This document shows positions 26,386 to 34,460 of a DNA stretch of 64,000 nt, piece after piece; position 1 is the stretch's first letter; each line of letters opens with the position of its first letter. The DNA is from Novacetimonas pomaceti. GTDB taxonomy: Bacteria > Pseudomonadota > Alphaproteobacteria > Acetobacterales > Acetobacteraceae. The notes under the pieces were generated by a model. It saw nothing but the letters and a program-made list of their open reading frames with translations, ran no database searches and was not told the origin of the DNA. Location: positions 61,869 through 125,868 of the forward strand of contig NZ_NOXG01000007.1 in NCBI RefSeq assembly GCF_003207955.1, written 5' to 3'. A program made the position numbers and the translations under genes.

Positions 26386-28830
26386 CTATCGCCTCCACTT
26401 CCACCACGCGAAGGCCGCGCCAAGGGCCACGGCGCCCGCCCCGCCCGCGAAGGGCAGCCAGCCATGGCGGATGTCGTGGCGGGCCCTGCGCCATGACTGG
26501 CGATAGGGGAAATACGCGGCGGCGCGGAAATCGGGGGCGGGGCAGTCCTTCCCGAAATGCCGGGCAAAGGGGACATAGGCCCCCTGCCGGACATACCGCG
26601 CGTAAAGGTCGGCCTCATCCCCGCTTTCCCATCCCGCCGCCGTGCACAGGACGGCGGCGAACGCCTGCGAACGCGGCGGCAGCAGGTCGGCGGCGCGCTG
26701 TGCCTGCGTGACGGCGATGTTGCGGTAATGGAACCGTTGGTAGGGGACGACCTCGCTGTGCAGGTACCGCCTGCGTTCGCCGTCCTGTATGAACGGCCCC
26801 GACAGTGCCTGCGCGGCGCGTTGCCCCGCCGTCTGCGGCAGGGGGGTAAGGTCCGTGCCATCATTCCTGAAACGATAGAGGTACCGCCCGACGCCCCAGT
26901 CGTAAGCCCCATCCGTGGCGGCGTAATCGGGGTCCTGTTCGGTGCCCATGATTTCCATGCCGTGGGCGCGCGCGATGTTCGCCGCGTCAAACCATGCGGC
27001 GGCGCGGCCGGTGTCGGTCCATGCCGTCCCGACCCGGCGCAGGGCCGCCCCATAGGCCCGCGCCCATGACCGGATGGAGGGTTCGTACTTCCCCGTCCAC
27101 CGCCCGTTGCCATCAGTGATCGCGGTGGCGTAACGCGGGTCGTCGTCCGCCGGGAAATAGGCGATCGCGCCATCGATGTCGCCCACGCGCACCATCCGCC
27201 GCGCCAGCAGCGCGCGTATGGCGTCGGGCATCGTGCGGGGATGGTCCGGCATGTCATCCCCGCTGCCGTCATGGCTGTCGTGGCCGTCGGGCGGGACGGG
27301 GGCGGGGATGTGGGCGTCCACGTAATCCTTCAGCTCCGCAATCGTCAGGACCCGTTCCGCGACATAGGCCGCGTCGTTGCTTACCCCGCTGTCGCCATAG
27401 GGACCGGCATCGCGCGCCGCGTCGTACAGGAACGCGAACGCCTGCACATACTCCCCGCGCGACAGGGCCACGACGCCCTGTTCCCCCTTCAGGGTATCCA
27501 CGTTCCCCGGTTCCAGCGTGGCCCCCGGCGTTGCGGCCAGCGTGGGAAAGCCACGGGTCGCGGCGGCATAGAAACCCGCAGCCCCCGCCATGTCGCCGTC
27601 GCGGATGGCAAGTTTCGCCCGCACCCAGTCCGAAAGCGGCGTCTCCCCCTGCCGCGCCAGCGTCAGGGCGGTGTCGTAATCCCCGGCGGTATAGGCCAGC
27701 GCCGACAGCCGGTCGGCGTCGGGCACATGGACCAGCCCGCGCGCGCGGATGGCATCGGCCAGCATCCGCACCGGCGGGGCGGGCCGCGCCGTGGCCGCCC
27801 CGCCATTACCCGCGCCATCCTCCGCGCCGTTATCCCCGCCGTTGCCACCGCCACCGTCTTCGTCCCCCAGCGCCAGCGCATAGGCGACCATCAGCCGCCG
27901 GGCCAGCGGGTCGTCAACCAGCATCGCGACGCGGCCGGGATCGCGCAGCGCCCACCGCGCGATCAGGCGCAGGGAATCGACCCCGGTGGAGCCTGCCTCC
28001 GTCACGGACGCCTCGGCCGCCTGCCGCGCGTACAGGTGGATGGCCTGCAGCAGGTCGGCGGGCGCGATCGCGGCGGTGGGGAGGTCGTCCCTGTCAAAGT
28101 CCCGCCATGCAAGGGGGCGGGTGAACAGCCGCGCCTGCTCCCCCCACGACGCAAGGGCCAGCCCGTCCGGGTCGGGGTCGCCCTGCGCGGCAAGGGCGCG
28201 GACGCGCGTGAACATCGCAATGGCCGCGTCACGTTCGCGCGGCCAGCCATCGGGCGGCAGGGAAAGCCCCCGCTGCGCATGGATTTTCCCCAGCATGAAG
28301 GCCGCCTTTACCGCGCGGGGGGCCGCCTGCGCCGGGGGCAGGGCCAGCACGGCGGCAAATGCCTGCGCCCCGGCGTCGCCCGCGGCATCTTCGCCCGTGC
28401 CGGAGTCCGCCGTGCCCGGGGCCGCCGTACCGGGGGCCGCCGCACTGGGGGCCGCCGGGGCGGAGGTCGCGGCACGGGCGGCGCGATAGGCCGCAGCCCC
28501 CCGGGCATAAAGCCGGCCGGCGGGCGTGTTCCCCAGCCCGTCATCCTGCGGGGACGCGTCGCCCGGCGCAGGGTCCGGCGTGATGGCGGCGGCGTCCGCC
28601 GGGGAAGGGTCCGTGTCGCGGCGGGGATTGTCCGGGGGCAGCAGGCGCGATGCCTCGTAACCGAACGACCCGGCCGGCAGGGTTCTGAGCGTATGCGCCC
28701 GGTCGTCGAGCAGCTGCGTCGGAAATGCCGGGCCACAGGCATGGACCACCGCCATCCCTGCTGCGGCCAGCACCGGCAGGGCGATGAACGGAATGGCTTT
28801 TGCCACGGCGGCATGAGGTATCCTTGCCAA
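26386..28830 (-). CDS. Large secreted protein with C-terminal membrane anchor
   Basis: 814 aa. The start is a TTG at 28830, with an AAAGG site 8 bases upstream; a hydrophobic signal (IPFIALPVLAAAGMAVVHACGP) follows and may be a lipobox-like or plain signal. The rest is Ala/Asp/Gly-rich, helical-repeat-like (TPR-like) segments, with a low-complexity Asp/Gly/Ala region near residue 330, and ends in a transmembrane helix plus WWKWRR. It lies downstream of the DUF3142 gene on the same strand, separated only by a tandem repeat. Likely a periplasmic envelope protein; no catalytic motif seen. Confidence 0.75.
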   Translation of the reverse strand: MARIPHAAVAKAIPFIALPVLAAAGMAVVHACGPAFPTQLLDDRAHTLRTLPAGSFGYEASRLLPPDNPRRDTDPSPADAAAITPDPAPGDASPQDDGLGNTPAGRLYARGAAAYRAARAATSAPAAPSAAAPGTAAPGTADSGTGEDAAGDAGAQAFAAVLALPPAQAAPRAVKAAFMLGKIHAQRGLSLPPDGWPRERDAAIAMFTRVRALAAQGDPDPDGLALASWGEQARLFTRPLAWRDFDRDDLPTAAIAPADLLQAIHLYARQAAEASVTEAGSTGVDSLRLIARWALRDPGRVAMLVDDPLARRLMVAYALALGDEDGGGGNGGDNGAEDGAGNGGAATARPAPPVRMLADAIRARGLVHVPDADRLSALAYTAGDYDTALTLARQGETPLSDWVRAKLAIRDGDMAGAAGFYAAATRGFPTLAATPGATLEPGNVDTLKGEQGVVALSRGEYVQAFAFLYDAARDAGPYGDSGVSNDAAYVAERVLTIAELKDYVDAHIPAPVPPDGHDSHDGSGDDMPDHPRTMPDAIRALLARRMVRVGDIDGAIAYFPADDDPRYATAITDGNGRWTGKYEPSIRSWARAYGAALRRVGTAWTDTGRAAAWFDAANIARAHGMEIMGTEQDPDYAATDGAYDWGVGRYLYRFRNDGTDLTPLPQTAGQRAAQALSGPFIQDGERRRYLHSEVVPYQRFHYRNIAVTQAQRAADLLPPRSQAFAAVLCTAAGWESGDEADLYARYVRQGAYVPFARHFGKDCPAPDFRAAAYFPYRQSWRRARHDIRHGWLPFAGGAGAVALGAAFAWWKWRR

Positions 28831-28875
28831 CGGATCGCCTTTCAGCAGGAGGGGGAAGAAGGAAGGCCGGGGAAC

Positions 28876-28995
28876 ATGTCCGCCACAGGGATATCGGCCA
28901 CAGGGATGTACGCCAGAGGGATATGCGCCAGAGGAATGTCCGCCGAGGGATATCGACCGGGGGGATGCCGGCCGGGGGGACGGCGATCAGGGGAA
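28876..28995. repeat. 15-bp tandem repeat array, about eight units
   Basis: Units start near 28876, 28891, 28906, 28921, 28936, 28951, 28966 and 28981, based on ATRTCCGCCACAGGG and progressively diverged. It fills most of the gap between the two genes and stops just before the DUF3142 stop codon. Confidence 0.8.
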
Positions 28996-29001
28996 CACCG
29001 C

Positions 29002-30222
29002 TCAGGGGCCCGCATGGACATCCGGCCCCTGCCCGTCGCAGCGCGCCCATCCCGCCAGAAGCGGGACGCCCGGCGCCAGCAGCATCCGTTCCCGCCGGTG
29101 CAGCCACGGGCCACGGGCATCATATTCCAGCCCGTAGCCGCCGCGTCCCCCCGCGCCCCGGCACGCCCCGTCCACGCGGATCGTCCCCGGCGGGGCGGCG
29201 TCGATGTCGCCGGTGTTTTCCACCACGATGTCATACAGCCCCGGCGCGTCCCGCAGCACCCGCGTCTGCATCGCGTATGTCAGCGGGCGATGCGCCATGA
29301 CGGCGCGCCATGTGCCGGGGCTCCACGCGCGACGGTCATCGCCGGTCGGCAGGCGGAACCAGACCCATCCCGCGAACCCGCGCGGCGGCGTGTCCTGCGT
29401 CGCCGTCATGAAACGGGCGACATCGGCGGGGTCGGCCACCAGTTCGTCATGGCCGGGCGTGTCGCCCATCATGGCCGGCGTCTCGCTCTCGACCGCGCCG
29501 ATCCCGCCATCCGCCCCCCAGATCACGCGCGATCCATAGGCAGGCAGCGCGACATGCCACGGCCGGGGGGACAGGCGGGCGAACTGCGCCATCCACCGCA
29601 TCGCGCGCGCGGCATTGAACAGGCCAAGGCGCGGGTCCTGTACCGCATGGACCTGCAGCACGACCTCGTCCGCGCGGGACAGCACGTCCGGCAGCTCCGG
29701 GGCGTCCATCCATGTCGGCAGCGCGGTGATCCATAGCGCGTGGCGTCCCCCCATCGCCTGGCGCAGCCGGTCGAGGAACCGGCCATAATCCGCAAGGCGC
29801 GACGTGGCGCAGTCATGGTCGATTTCCACGCCCGCCACCTGCCATCCCTGTCGCGTCCATGCCTCCACCCGCGTCGCGACATGGCGCGCCAGCACGTCCG
29901 CGTCCACGTCCGCAAGCCGCCCGTCCATGCGGAACACCGCGACCACCGGCCGTTGCGGCGACGGCAGCGGCCCGTCCGCGACCCGGCTGTCGCGCCACTG
30001 TCCCGTCCGGTCCAGTTCCGCCGCAAGGACATGCCACGCACGCACCCCCGCGGCACTGTCGCCGATGGCGCGGGTGACGGCGGGCGTCCACTGGCGCTGC
30101 CAGACATAGGCATCCTGCGCCCAGCCATCGTGTTGCCCGCCGTCCCGCGCCGCCGCGCCGTCCGGACGGGCGGGGACGGCCGCATATCGCGCGACGCACG
30201 CCAGCACCGGCACCGCCGCCAC
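29002..30222 (-). CDS. DUF3142 domain-containing protein
   Basis: 406 aa. The core matches DUF3142: AYVWQRQWTPAV, GWQVAGVEIDHDCATSRLADY, LWITALPTWMD, EVVLQVHAVQDPR and GWVWFRLP. The E-x-D-x-D pattern in a TIM-barrel-like order suggests glycoside-hydrolase-related enzymes, inference only. Start is GTG 30222; upstream in-frame codons run to a stop with no ATG, and no ribosome site is obvious. It precedes the 814-aa gene, so the pair may be co-transcribed and work together. Confidence 0.75.
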   Translation of the reverse strand: MAAVPVLACVARYAAVPARPDGAAARDGGQHDGWAQDAYVWQRQWTPAVTRAIGDSAAGVRAWHVLAAELDRTGQWRDSRVADGPLPSPQRPVVAVFRMDGRLADVDADVLARHVATRVEAWTRQGWQVAGVEIDHDCATSRLADYGRFLDRLRQAMGGRHALWITALPTWMDAPELPDVLSRADEVVLQVHAVQDPRLGLFNAARAMRWMAQFARLSPRPWHVALPAYGSRVIWGADGGIGAVESETPAMMGDTPGHDELVADPADVARFMTATQDTPPRGFAGWVWFRLPTGDDRRAWSPGTWRAVMAHRPLTYAMQTRVLRDAPGLYDIVVENTGDIDAAPPGTIRVDGACRGAGGRGGYGLEYDARGPWLHRRERMLLAPGVPLLAGWARCDGQGPDVHAGP

Positions 30223-30402
30223 CGCGAAAAGCCATGGATGTTTCGGCCTGTATTTCCCCTGTCCGATCTTCCCGCTCTCCCCTGCCGGCCGGTTTCAACA
30301 AGACTGTCGGTGGCATCGTGTCATGATCGGGTAAAGTTTTTAAGACTGTCTGAAAACGACCTGCTGGCAGGCAATGACAGGCGTTGGCTTTGTTTCAGGA
30401 AT

Positions 30403-30448
30403 GTGGCGTTTTTCAAAGCTTTTTGAAAAAAGCGTCACCAAAAACTTT
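30403..30448 (+). repeat. Composite palindromic repeat, half copy
   Basis: CAAAGCTTTTTG / AAAAAAGCGT hairpin, then CACCAAAAACTTTC. Confidence 0.7.
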
Positions 30449-30490
30449 CATGGTTTCAGGCGGTGCCCTGGTGGTGGGGGGTCATGAAAG

Positions 30491-30533
30491 AATGCCGCCT
30501 TTTCCGAAGAAAAGGCGGCATCCGGGCACTTTT
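30491..30533 (-). repeat. Composite palindromic repeat, half copy
   Basis: ATGCCGCCTTTTCCG / AGAAAAGGCGGCAT hairpin then CGGGCACTTTT, just past the GST gene end. Confidence 0.75.
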
Positions 30534-30552
30534 GTCAGTTCTGGCGTGGGGG

Positions 30553-31155
30553 TCAGGCCAGCCCTTCCTCCTTCAGCGCCTTCTGCGCCGCCGGGCGGGC
30601 AAAGACCCGCTCACGCAGGGCGCAGGCGCGGGGATAGGCGGAAATGTCCACCTTCAGCGGCGTTGTCCAGCTCAGGATCACGGCCATCAGCGCGTCCGCC
30701 TGCGTAAAGCCCACCGGCAGCATGTGGTCGCGCGCGTTCAGCATCGCCTCCACCTGCGTCATGCGGCGCGTGACAAGGCCAAGCTGGCGTTCGCGCACCA
30801 CGTCGGGCACGTCAGGCGCGAACAGCGGGCCGATCGCGCCATGCACGTCCTCGCAAAAGCCCAGAGCCTCCAGCAGGCGGAAGAATTCCACGGAATCCGG
30901 CGCGGGGCGAAAGGCCGCGACGTCGGATTTCCGCCCGATATAGGTCAGGACCGCCACGTTCTGCGTCAGGACCTGGCCCGGCGAAATCTCCAGCGCGGGA
31001 ACGGCGCCGCGCGGGTTGATTTTCAGGTAATCGTGGCCGTTCGCGGTTTTCTTGGTCTTCAGGTCCACCCGCTCCAGATGGTGGGGCAGGCCCGTTTCGT
31101 TCAGGATGATGTGCGAGGCAAGCGAACATGCCCCCGGCGTGTAGAAGAGCTTCAT
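30553..31155 (-). CDS. Glutathione S-transferase (beta-class, GstA-like)
   Basis: 200 aa, normal for the family. Starts MKLFYTPGACSLASHI, as E. coli GstA. NPRGAVPALEI and LTQNVAVLTYIG form the glutathione site; the C-terminal helical domain follows. Cytoplasmic detoxification enzyme conjugating glutathione to electrophiles. AGGAAAAGG precedes ATG 31155. Adjacent repeats suggest it ends its own transcript. Confidence 0.92.
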   Translation of the reverse strand: MKLFYTPGACSLASHIILNETGLPHHLERVDLKTKKTANGHDYLKINPRGAVPALEISPGQVLTQNVAVLTYIGRKSDVAAFRPAPDSVEFFRLLEALGFCEDVHGAIGPLFAPDVPDVVRERQLGLVTRRMTQVEAMLNARDHMLPVGFTQADALMAVILSWTTPLKVDISAYPRACALRERVFARPAAQKALKEEGLA

Positions 31156-31694
31156 TGCAGCAACCTTTTCCTGTACGGTTCGGGACAGCGGCCCGCCGTC
31201 CCGTCGGGCGAAAGGGTGGCACACGCCCGCCGCCCTGGGAAGCACCCGCGCGCGTGCCGCCGCGAAGCGTGATGGGACGGGCGCGCGGCGCGATGTTCGT
31301 GAAACCGCCGCGCGGGGCAGGCAATATCGCAAACGCGCCCCGCGTTCCCACGCCGCGCCCGATACGCCCCACGCATCCCAGCCCCCCGCCATGTCGCGGC
31401 CTGTCCCGGGGAAATGCGATCCGGGGAAATGCGATCCGGGCGATGCGACATGGCGGGGATGGCCGGCCGGGGCGCGCGGATGCAACCGGCGCGGCGGGAC
31501 CGCGCCGGCGGGAGCGAACAGAACCCGCGCGGGATGCGGCCGTTGCATGCGACGTGCGGTGGTGGCGCGCGTCGGGACGGGGCGGACCTTCGCGCCGTGC
31601 AATGCCATGCGATGGTCACGTCCATGCCTTGTTCCGATCCCCATTCTGTCGGATGATTACAGTGATACGGGACGGACAGCAGAAAGATATTGAT
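31156..31694. other. GC-rich intergenic stretch with a hairpin-flanked tandem repeat
   Basis: About 540 bp between the GST gene and the Gly-rich lipoprotein gene. It holds an unusual structure at 31384-31458: 14-bp inverted arms (CCCCGCCATGTCGC) around two perfect 15-bp units (GGGGAAATGCGATCC) and a third partial one. The rest has no supported gene. Confidence 0.5.
31384..31458. repeat. 14-bp inverted repeat around 15-bp tandem units
   Basis: Arms at 31384-31397 and 31445-31458 are perfect reverse complements. Between them are GGGGAAATGCGATCC twice (about 31409-31438) and a decayed third unit. Confidence 0.8.
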
Positions 31695-32138
31695 ATGAAT
31701 CCCATTAAACTTGTGCCGGTTCTGGCAGTTGCTGGCACGCTGTGCGCCTGTGCCGGACCGGGTGGTCCTTATGGATACGGGGACGGTTATTACGGCGGTT
31801 ACGATAATTACAGCGGCTATGGCGCCTATGGCGGCAGCTATTACAGCGGCGATTATTATGGCGGTTACCCCTATTACGTCTATGGCGGCGGCGGACGCGA
31901 CAGGCGCGGTGGCCGCGATGGCCGCGACCATCGCGGCGGTCCGGGTGGGCCCGGTGGCTTTGGCGGGGGCGACCATCACGGCGGTCCGGGCGGACCCGGC
32001 GGCGGACCGGGCGGCGGCCACGGTGGTGGCGGATTTGGCGGTGGTGGCCATGGCGGTGGCGGCGGCGGTGGCCACGGTGGGGGTGGCGGCGGCCATGGTG
32101 GTGGCGGTGGCGGCCACGGCGGCGGCGGACACCGCTGA
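31695..32138 (+). CDS. Gly/His/Tyr-rich lipoprotein
   Basis: 147 aa. The signal ends LCACAGPG, a lipobox. Mature part: Gly/Tyr-rich first, then an Arg/Asp-rich segment, then a long HGGGG repeat tail ending HR. Composition resembles metal-binding or cell-wall Gly-rich proteins. ATG 31695 has only a weak AGAAAG ribosome site. Frameshift-prone low-complexity DNA, but the frame is open throughout. Confidence 0.6.
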   Translation: MNPIKLVPVLAVAGTLCACAGPGGPYGYGDGYYGGYDNYSGYGAYGGSYYSGDYYGGYPYYVYGGGGRDRRGGRDGRDHRGGPGGPGGFGGGDHHGGPGGPGGGPGGGHGGGGFGGGGHGGGGGGGHGGGGGGHGGGGGGHGGGGHR

Positions 32139-32766
32139 TCCCGCGCGACGGCCTGTGCCTTGCCCGCCGCACCTTTCCCGCAGGGGACGCGGCGGGCCTT
32201 CATCCCGACTTTACCCCCGGTCCCGGCCGCATGCGTCCGTGGGCCGGGACACCCGCGCATGGCCCCCTGTCCGGGCCGTGCCGGTCCGGGCTGCATCGCG
32301 TGGCCCATGGGCGTATGGCCCAAGAGTTCATGGCACCAAGGGCGCGTGGATCAGGGGCAGGCCCCATTGGTCCGAAAGGGGAAAACCTGCCCCCCCGCCT
32401 TGCGTGAAGGGGCCGGAGACAACAGGCCCGCACCGGCGGACGGACGCGCGGATGTCCCGCATGCGGGCCTTTTCCCCGAAACGTCATGGCAGGCCACGCG
32501 TTGATGGCCGCCGCGTCCCGGACGTGATTGTCCCTGCCAATCGGAACGGTCCGCGCCAGCATCCTGTTCGCGGCCCCCGGCTTTCGCGAAAAGTCCATGG
32601 GTCCTCCCTGCCGCGCATTCCCTGTCGTTCTGGTCATGAAACTTTCTGGTGAATATTTCCAAAAAAGATTATAAAGGCGTCACTTTTCTGGTTAAAATGT
32701 GATATCTGGAAATTTATGTTATCTTTTATCAGGCGTTTATTTCAAGACGCTCTCTCAGGTGACGTA
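32139..32766. other. Intergenic stretch, no supported gene
   Basis: About 630 bp. GC-rich until 32630, then abruptly A/T-rich with a decayed repeat copy at 32639-32715. Reading frames in the first part have no ribosome sites or protein-like composition. Confidence 0.45.
32639..32715 (-). repeat. Composite palindromic repeat, decayed copy
   Basis: ACTTTCTGGTGAATATTTCC and further matches to the consensus in order, but most stems are broken. It marks the border of the A/T-rich gene that follows. Confidence 0.55.
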
Positions 32767-33318
32767 ATGAAGCCCTTTATGCTGTTTTTCCTGATTTTGG
32801 TCGAACCGGCCTTTATGGGCTTCGCTGAAGCCGCGCCCGGGAATTCCGATGTTCAGGACAGCGGAATGGATGCTGTCCGATTTATTGAGGAGATCGGATC
32901 TTCCCTGCCACGAAGGGTGGAGGGTTTTTCAGGGCTGTTCGACGAACCTCTGTCATTCCATACACCCGACAGGACCTTCATGCTTTACCAAAATCAGGAT
33001 GATGGCAGCGGTATGGCCCATGTGCGCAGGGAAATCATTACTAAAGATGGATATGTTTTAAGTGGAATTGAACTGAAAATCCATAATCCTCCTTATGTTA
33101 GCGAGGTTTTCATTTCCATCAGGGGCGATGAAAGCGGAAAATGCCTGTCCCGGAAAACGATCGCGGATGTTTTCATGCGGGGAAATATTGCCTCTGCCCG
33201 AAATGAATTCATCTATAGCCCTGTTATGAAAAACTTCATCAGGGTCGTTTATGAAGTGCATGATGGAAATGATTGCGCCGCATCTGTCTATTTGAAATAC
33301 GGCACGCAAAAAACATGA
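32767..33318 (+). CDS. Secreted protein of unknown function, A/T-rich gene
   Basis: 183 aa. Signal peptide (PFMLFFLILVEPAFMGFAEA) with cleavage near residue 24, then a globular domain with RREIITKDGYVLSGIELKIHNPPY, a Cys in GKCLSRKT and another in NDCAAS. Visibly lower GC than surrounding genes, suggesting transfer. ATG 32767 chosen as the start of the signal. No family recognised. Confidence 0.6.
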   Translation: MKPFMLFFLILVEPAFMGFAEAAPGNSDVQDSGMDAVRFIEEIGSSLPRRVEGFSGLFDEPLSFHTPDRTFMLYQNQDDGSGMAHVRREIITKDGYVLSGIELKIHNPPYVSEVFISIRGDESGKCLSRKTIADVFMRGNIASARNEFIYSPVMKNFIRVVYEVHDGNDCAASVYLKYGTQKT

Positions 33319-33379
33319 ATGAACCTGCGCCTGCCGGTAATAAATGGCACAGGTTCCCGGGGGCGGCGTTCATCTGGGA

Positions 33380-33429
33380 AGGTGGCGTCTTTCTGAAGCT
33401 TTTTGCAAAAAGCTTCACCAAAAACCTTT
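33380..33429 (+). repeat. Composite palindromic repeat copy
   Basis: GGTGGCGTCTTTCTGAAGC... with the perfect GAAGC hairpin and CACCAAAAACCTTT. It lies between convergent genes. Confidence 0.8.
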
Positions 33430-33457
33430 ATGATTTCAGTGGTCCGCCCATACCCCG

Positions 33458-34093
33458 TCAGAACCGTATGATGACCGGCTTCTGGTGAAGCATCGCGGCG
33501 TCTTCAAGGTGCGATACCATATTCGCCGCGACATCAGCCCGTGAAACGATGCCGTTCCGCCACTGTGACGGCGCGGTCAGGATCCTGGCCCTGCCGCTGG
33601 CCCTGCCATTGATCAGTACGCCCGGCCGCCAGATGGTCCAGTCCAGGCCGCTGGCGATGATACGCTCTTCCTGCCGGGTCTTGTCGTCATAGGCGCGGCC
33701 GAACAGCATGCGAAAGGGCAGGCGCTGGAACGGTCCCACGGCGGCGGCACTGTCGCCCGCGCCAAAGCCGGTGACCGCCACCAGCCGGCGGACGCCGTGG
33801 CGGGCCATCAGGGGCAACAGGACCGCCGTGGCCCGGGAAAACAGGTCGACCGGCCCGAACAGGTCGCGATTGGGTATCCCCAGCACCTGCACCACCGCAT
33901 CGACCCCGACAAGCGCCCGCTCCACGTCCGCCGGCACCAGGGCATCGCCGGGGCATTTCTCAAGCCGGTCATGCGTCAGTGCGATGGCGGAGGCATGGCG
34001 GGCAAAGGCCCTGACCCCATACCCCTGGCCAAGCGCCGCCCTGACGACCTCAAGCCCGATCCCCCGTGACGCGCCCATCACCAGAACAGTCAC
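33458..34093 (-). CDS. NAD(P)-binding (NmrA/atypical SDR-like) protein
   Basis: 211 aa. Rossmann start VLVMGASRGIGLEVVRAAL, with VGVDAVVQVLG, LVAVTGFGAGDS and DWTIWRPGVLIN, as in NAD(P)H-binding atypical SDRs. Redox substrate unknown; cytoplasmic. Start: GTG 34093 (or GTG 34096), with GGGAGG upstream. The frame continues upstream but only through repeat DNA. Confidence 0.8.
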   Translation of the reverse strand: MTVLVMGASRGIGLEVVRAALGQGYGVRAFARHASAIALTHDRLEKCPGDALVPADVERALVGVDAVVQVLGIPNRDLFGPVDLFSRATAVLLPLMARHGVRRLVAVTGFGAGDSAAAVGPFQRLPFRMLFGRAYDDKTRQEERIIASGLDWTIWRPGVLINGRASGRARILTAPSQWRNGIVSRADVAANMVSHLEDAAMLHQKPVIIRF

Positions 34094-34460
34094 CACGTCG
34101 CCTCCCTCATGTTTTCGCGCCCGCATCATCCCGTACGGGCACGGCCGGGGAAACATGTCACTTCGGGCATGGGGGGCCGGGCTGTCTCTTATGATACGCC
34201 ACGGCGGATGTCGTTGAGCAGGGGAGTTCGTCAGGAGGCTGTTTGAAAATAACCCGCTGATAAAAACAACAACAGTTTTCGGGTGCCTCCTTTTTGAAAA
34301 AGGCGGCGTCTTGCGAAGCTTTCTGAAGATCCATCCGCAAGCCCGAACCACGCCCGTCGTGCGGGCCGGAATTGCCCGCACGTCAGGACCGGCTACGCCT
34401 GCGCGTCGCTACGGGGCCAGCGATGAACCTGTGCGCAGGTGGCGTCTTGCAGCCTGATGG
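34094..34460. other. Intergenic stretch with a repeat copy
   Basis: 367 bp between the NAD-binding gene and the autotransporter end. Holds a repeat at 34271-34328 and the promoter of the NAD-binding gene. No other feature seen. Confidence 0.5.
34271..34328 (+). repeat. Composite palindromic repeat copy, truncated
   Basis: CAGTTTTCGGGTGCCTCC hairpin with AAAAAGGCGGC, then a short GAAGC half lacking the CACCAAAAAC end. Confidence 0.75.

Larger units (their letters stand above)
30223..30552. other. Intergenic stretch with two repeat half-copies
   Basis: 330 bp between the GST and DUF3142 genes. It includes the DUF3142 promoter side and repeat copies at 30403-30448 and 30491-30533. Confidence 0.5.

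Noticed and set aside
27241..29736. Long plus-strand frame (831 codons) over the 814-aa and DUF3142 genes
   Set aside because: Antisense shadow; the real minus-strand genes have signal, membrane and family features.
32200..32637. Minus-strand frame of 145 codons
   Set aside because: No ribosome site, Arg/Pro-rich shadow-like composition, and no family resemblance.
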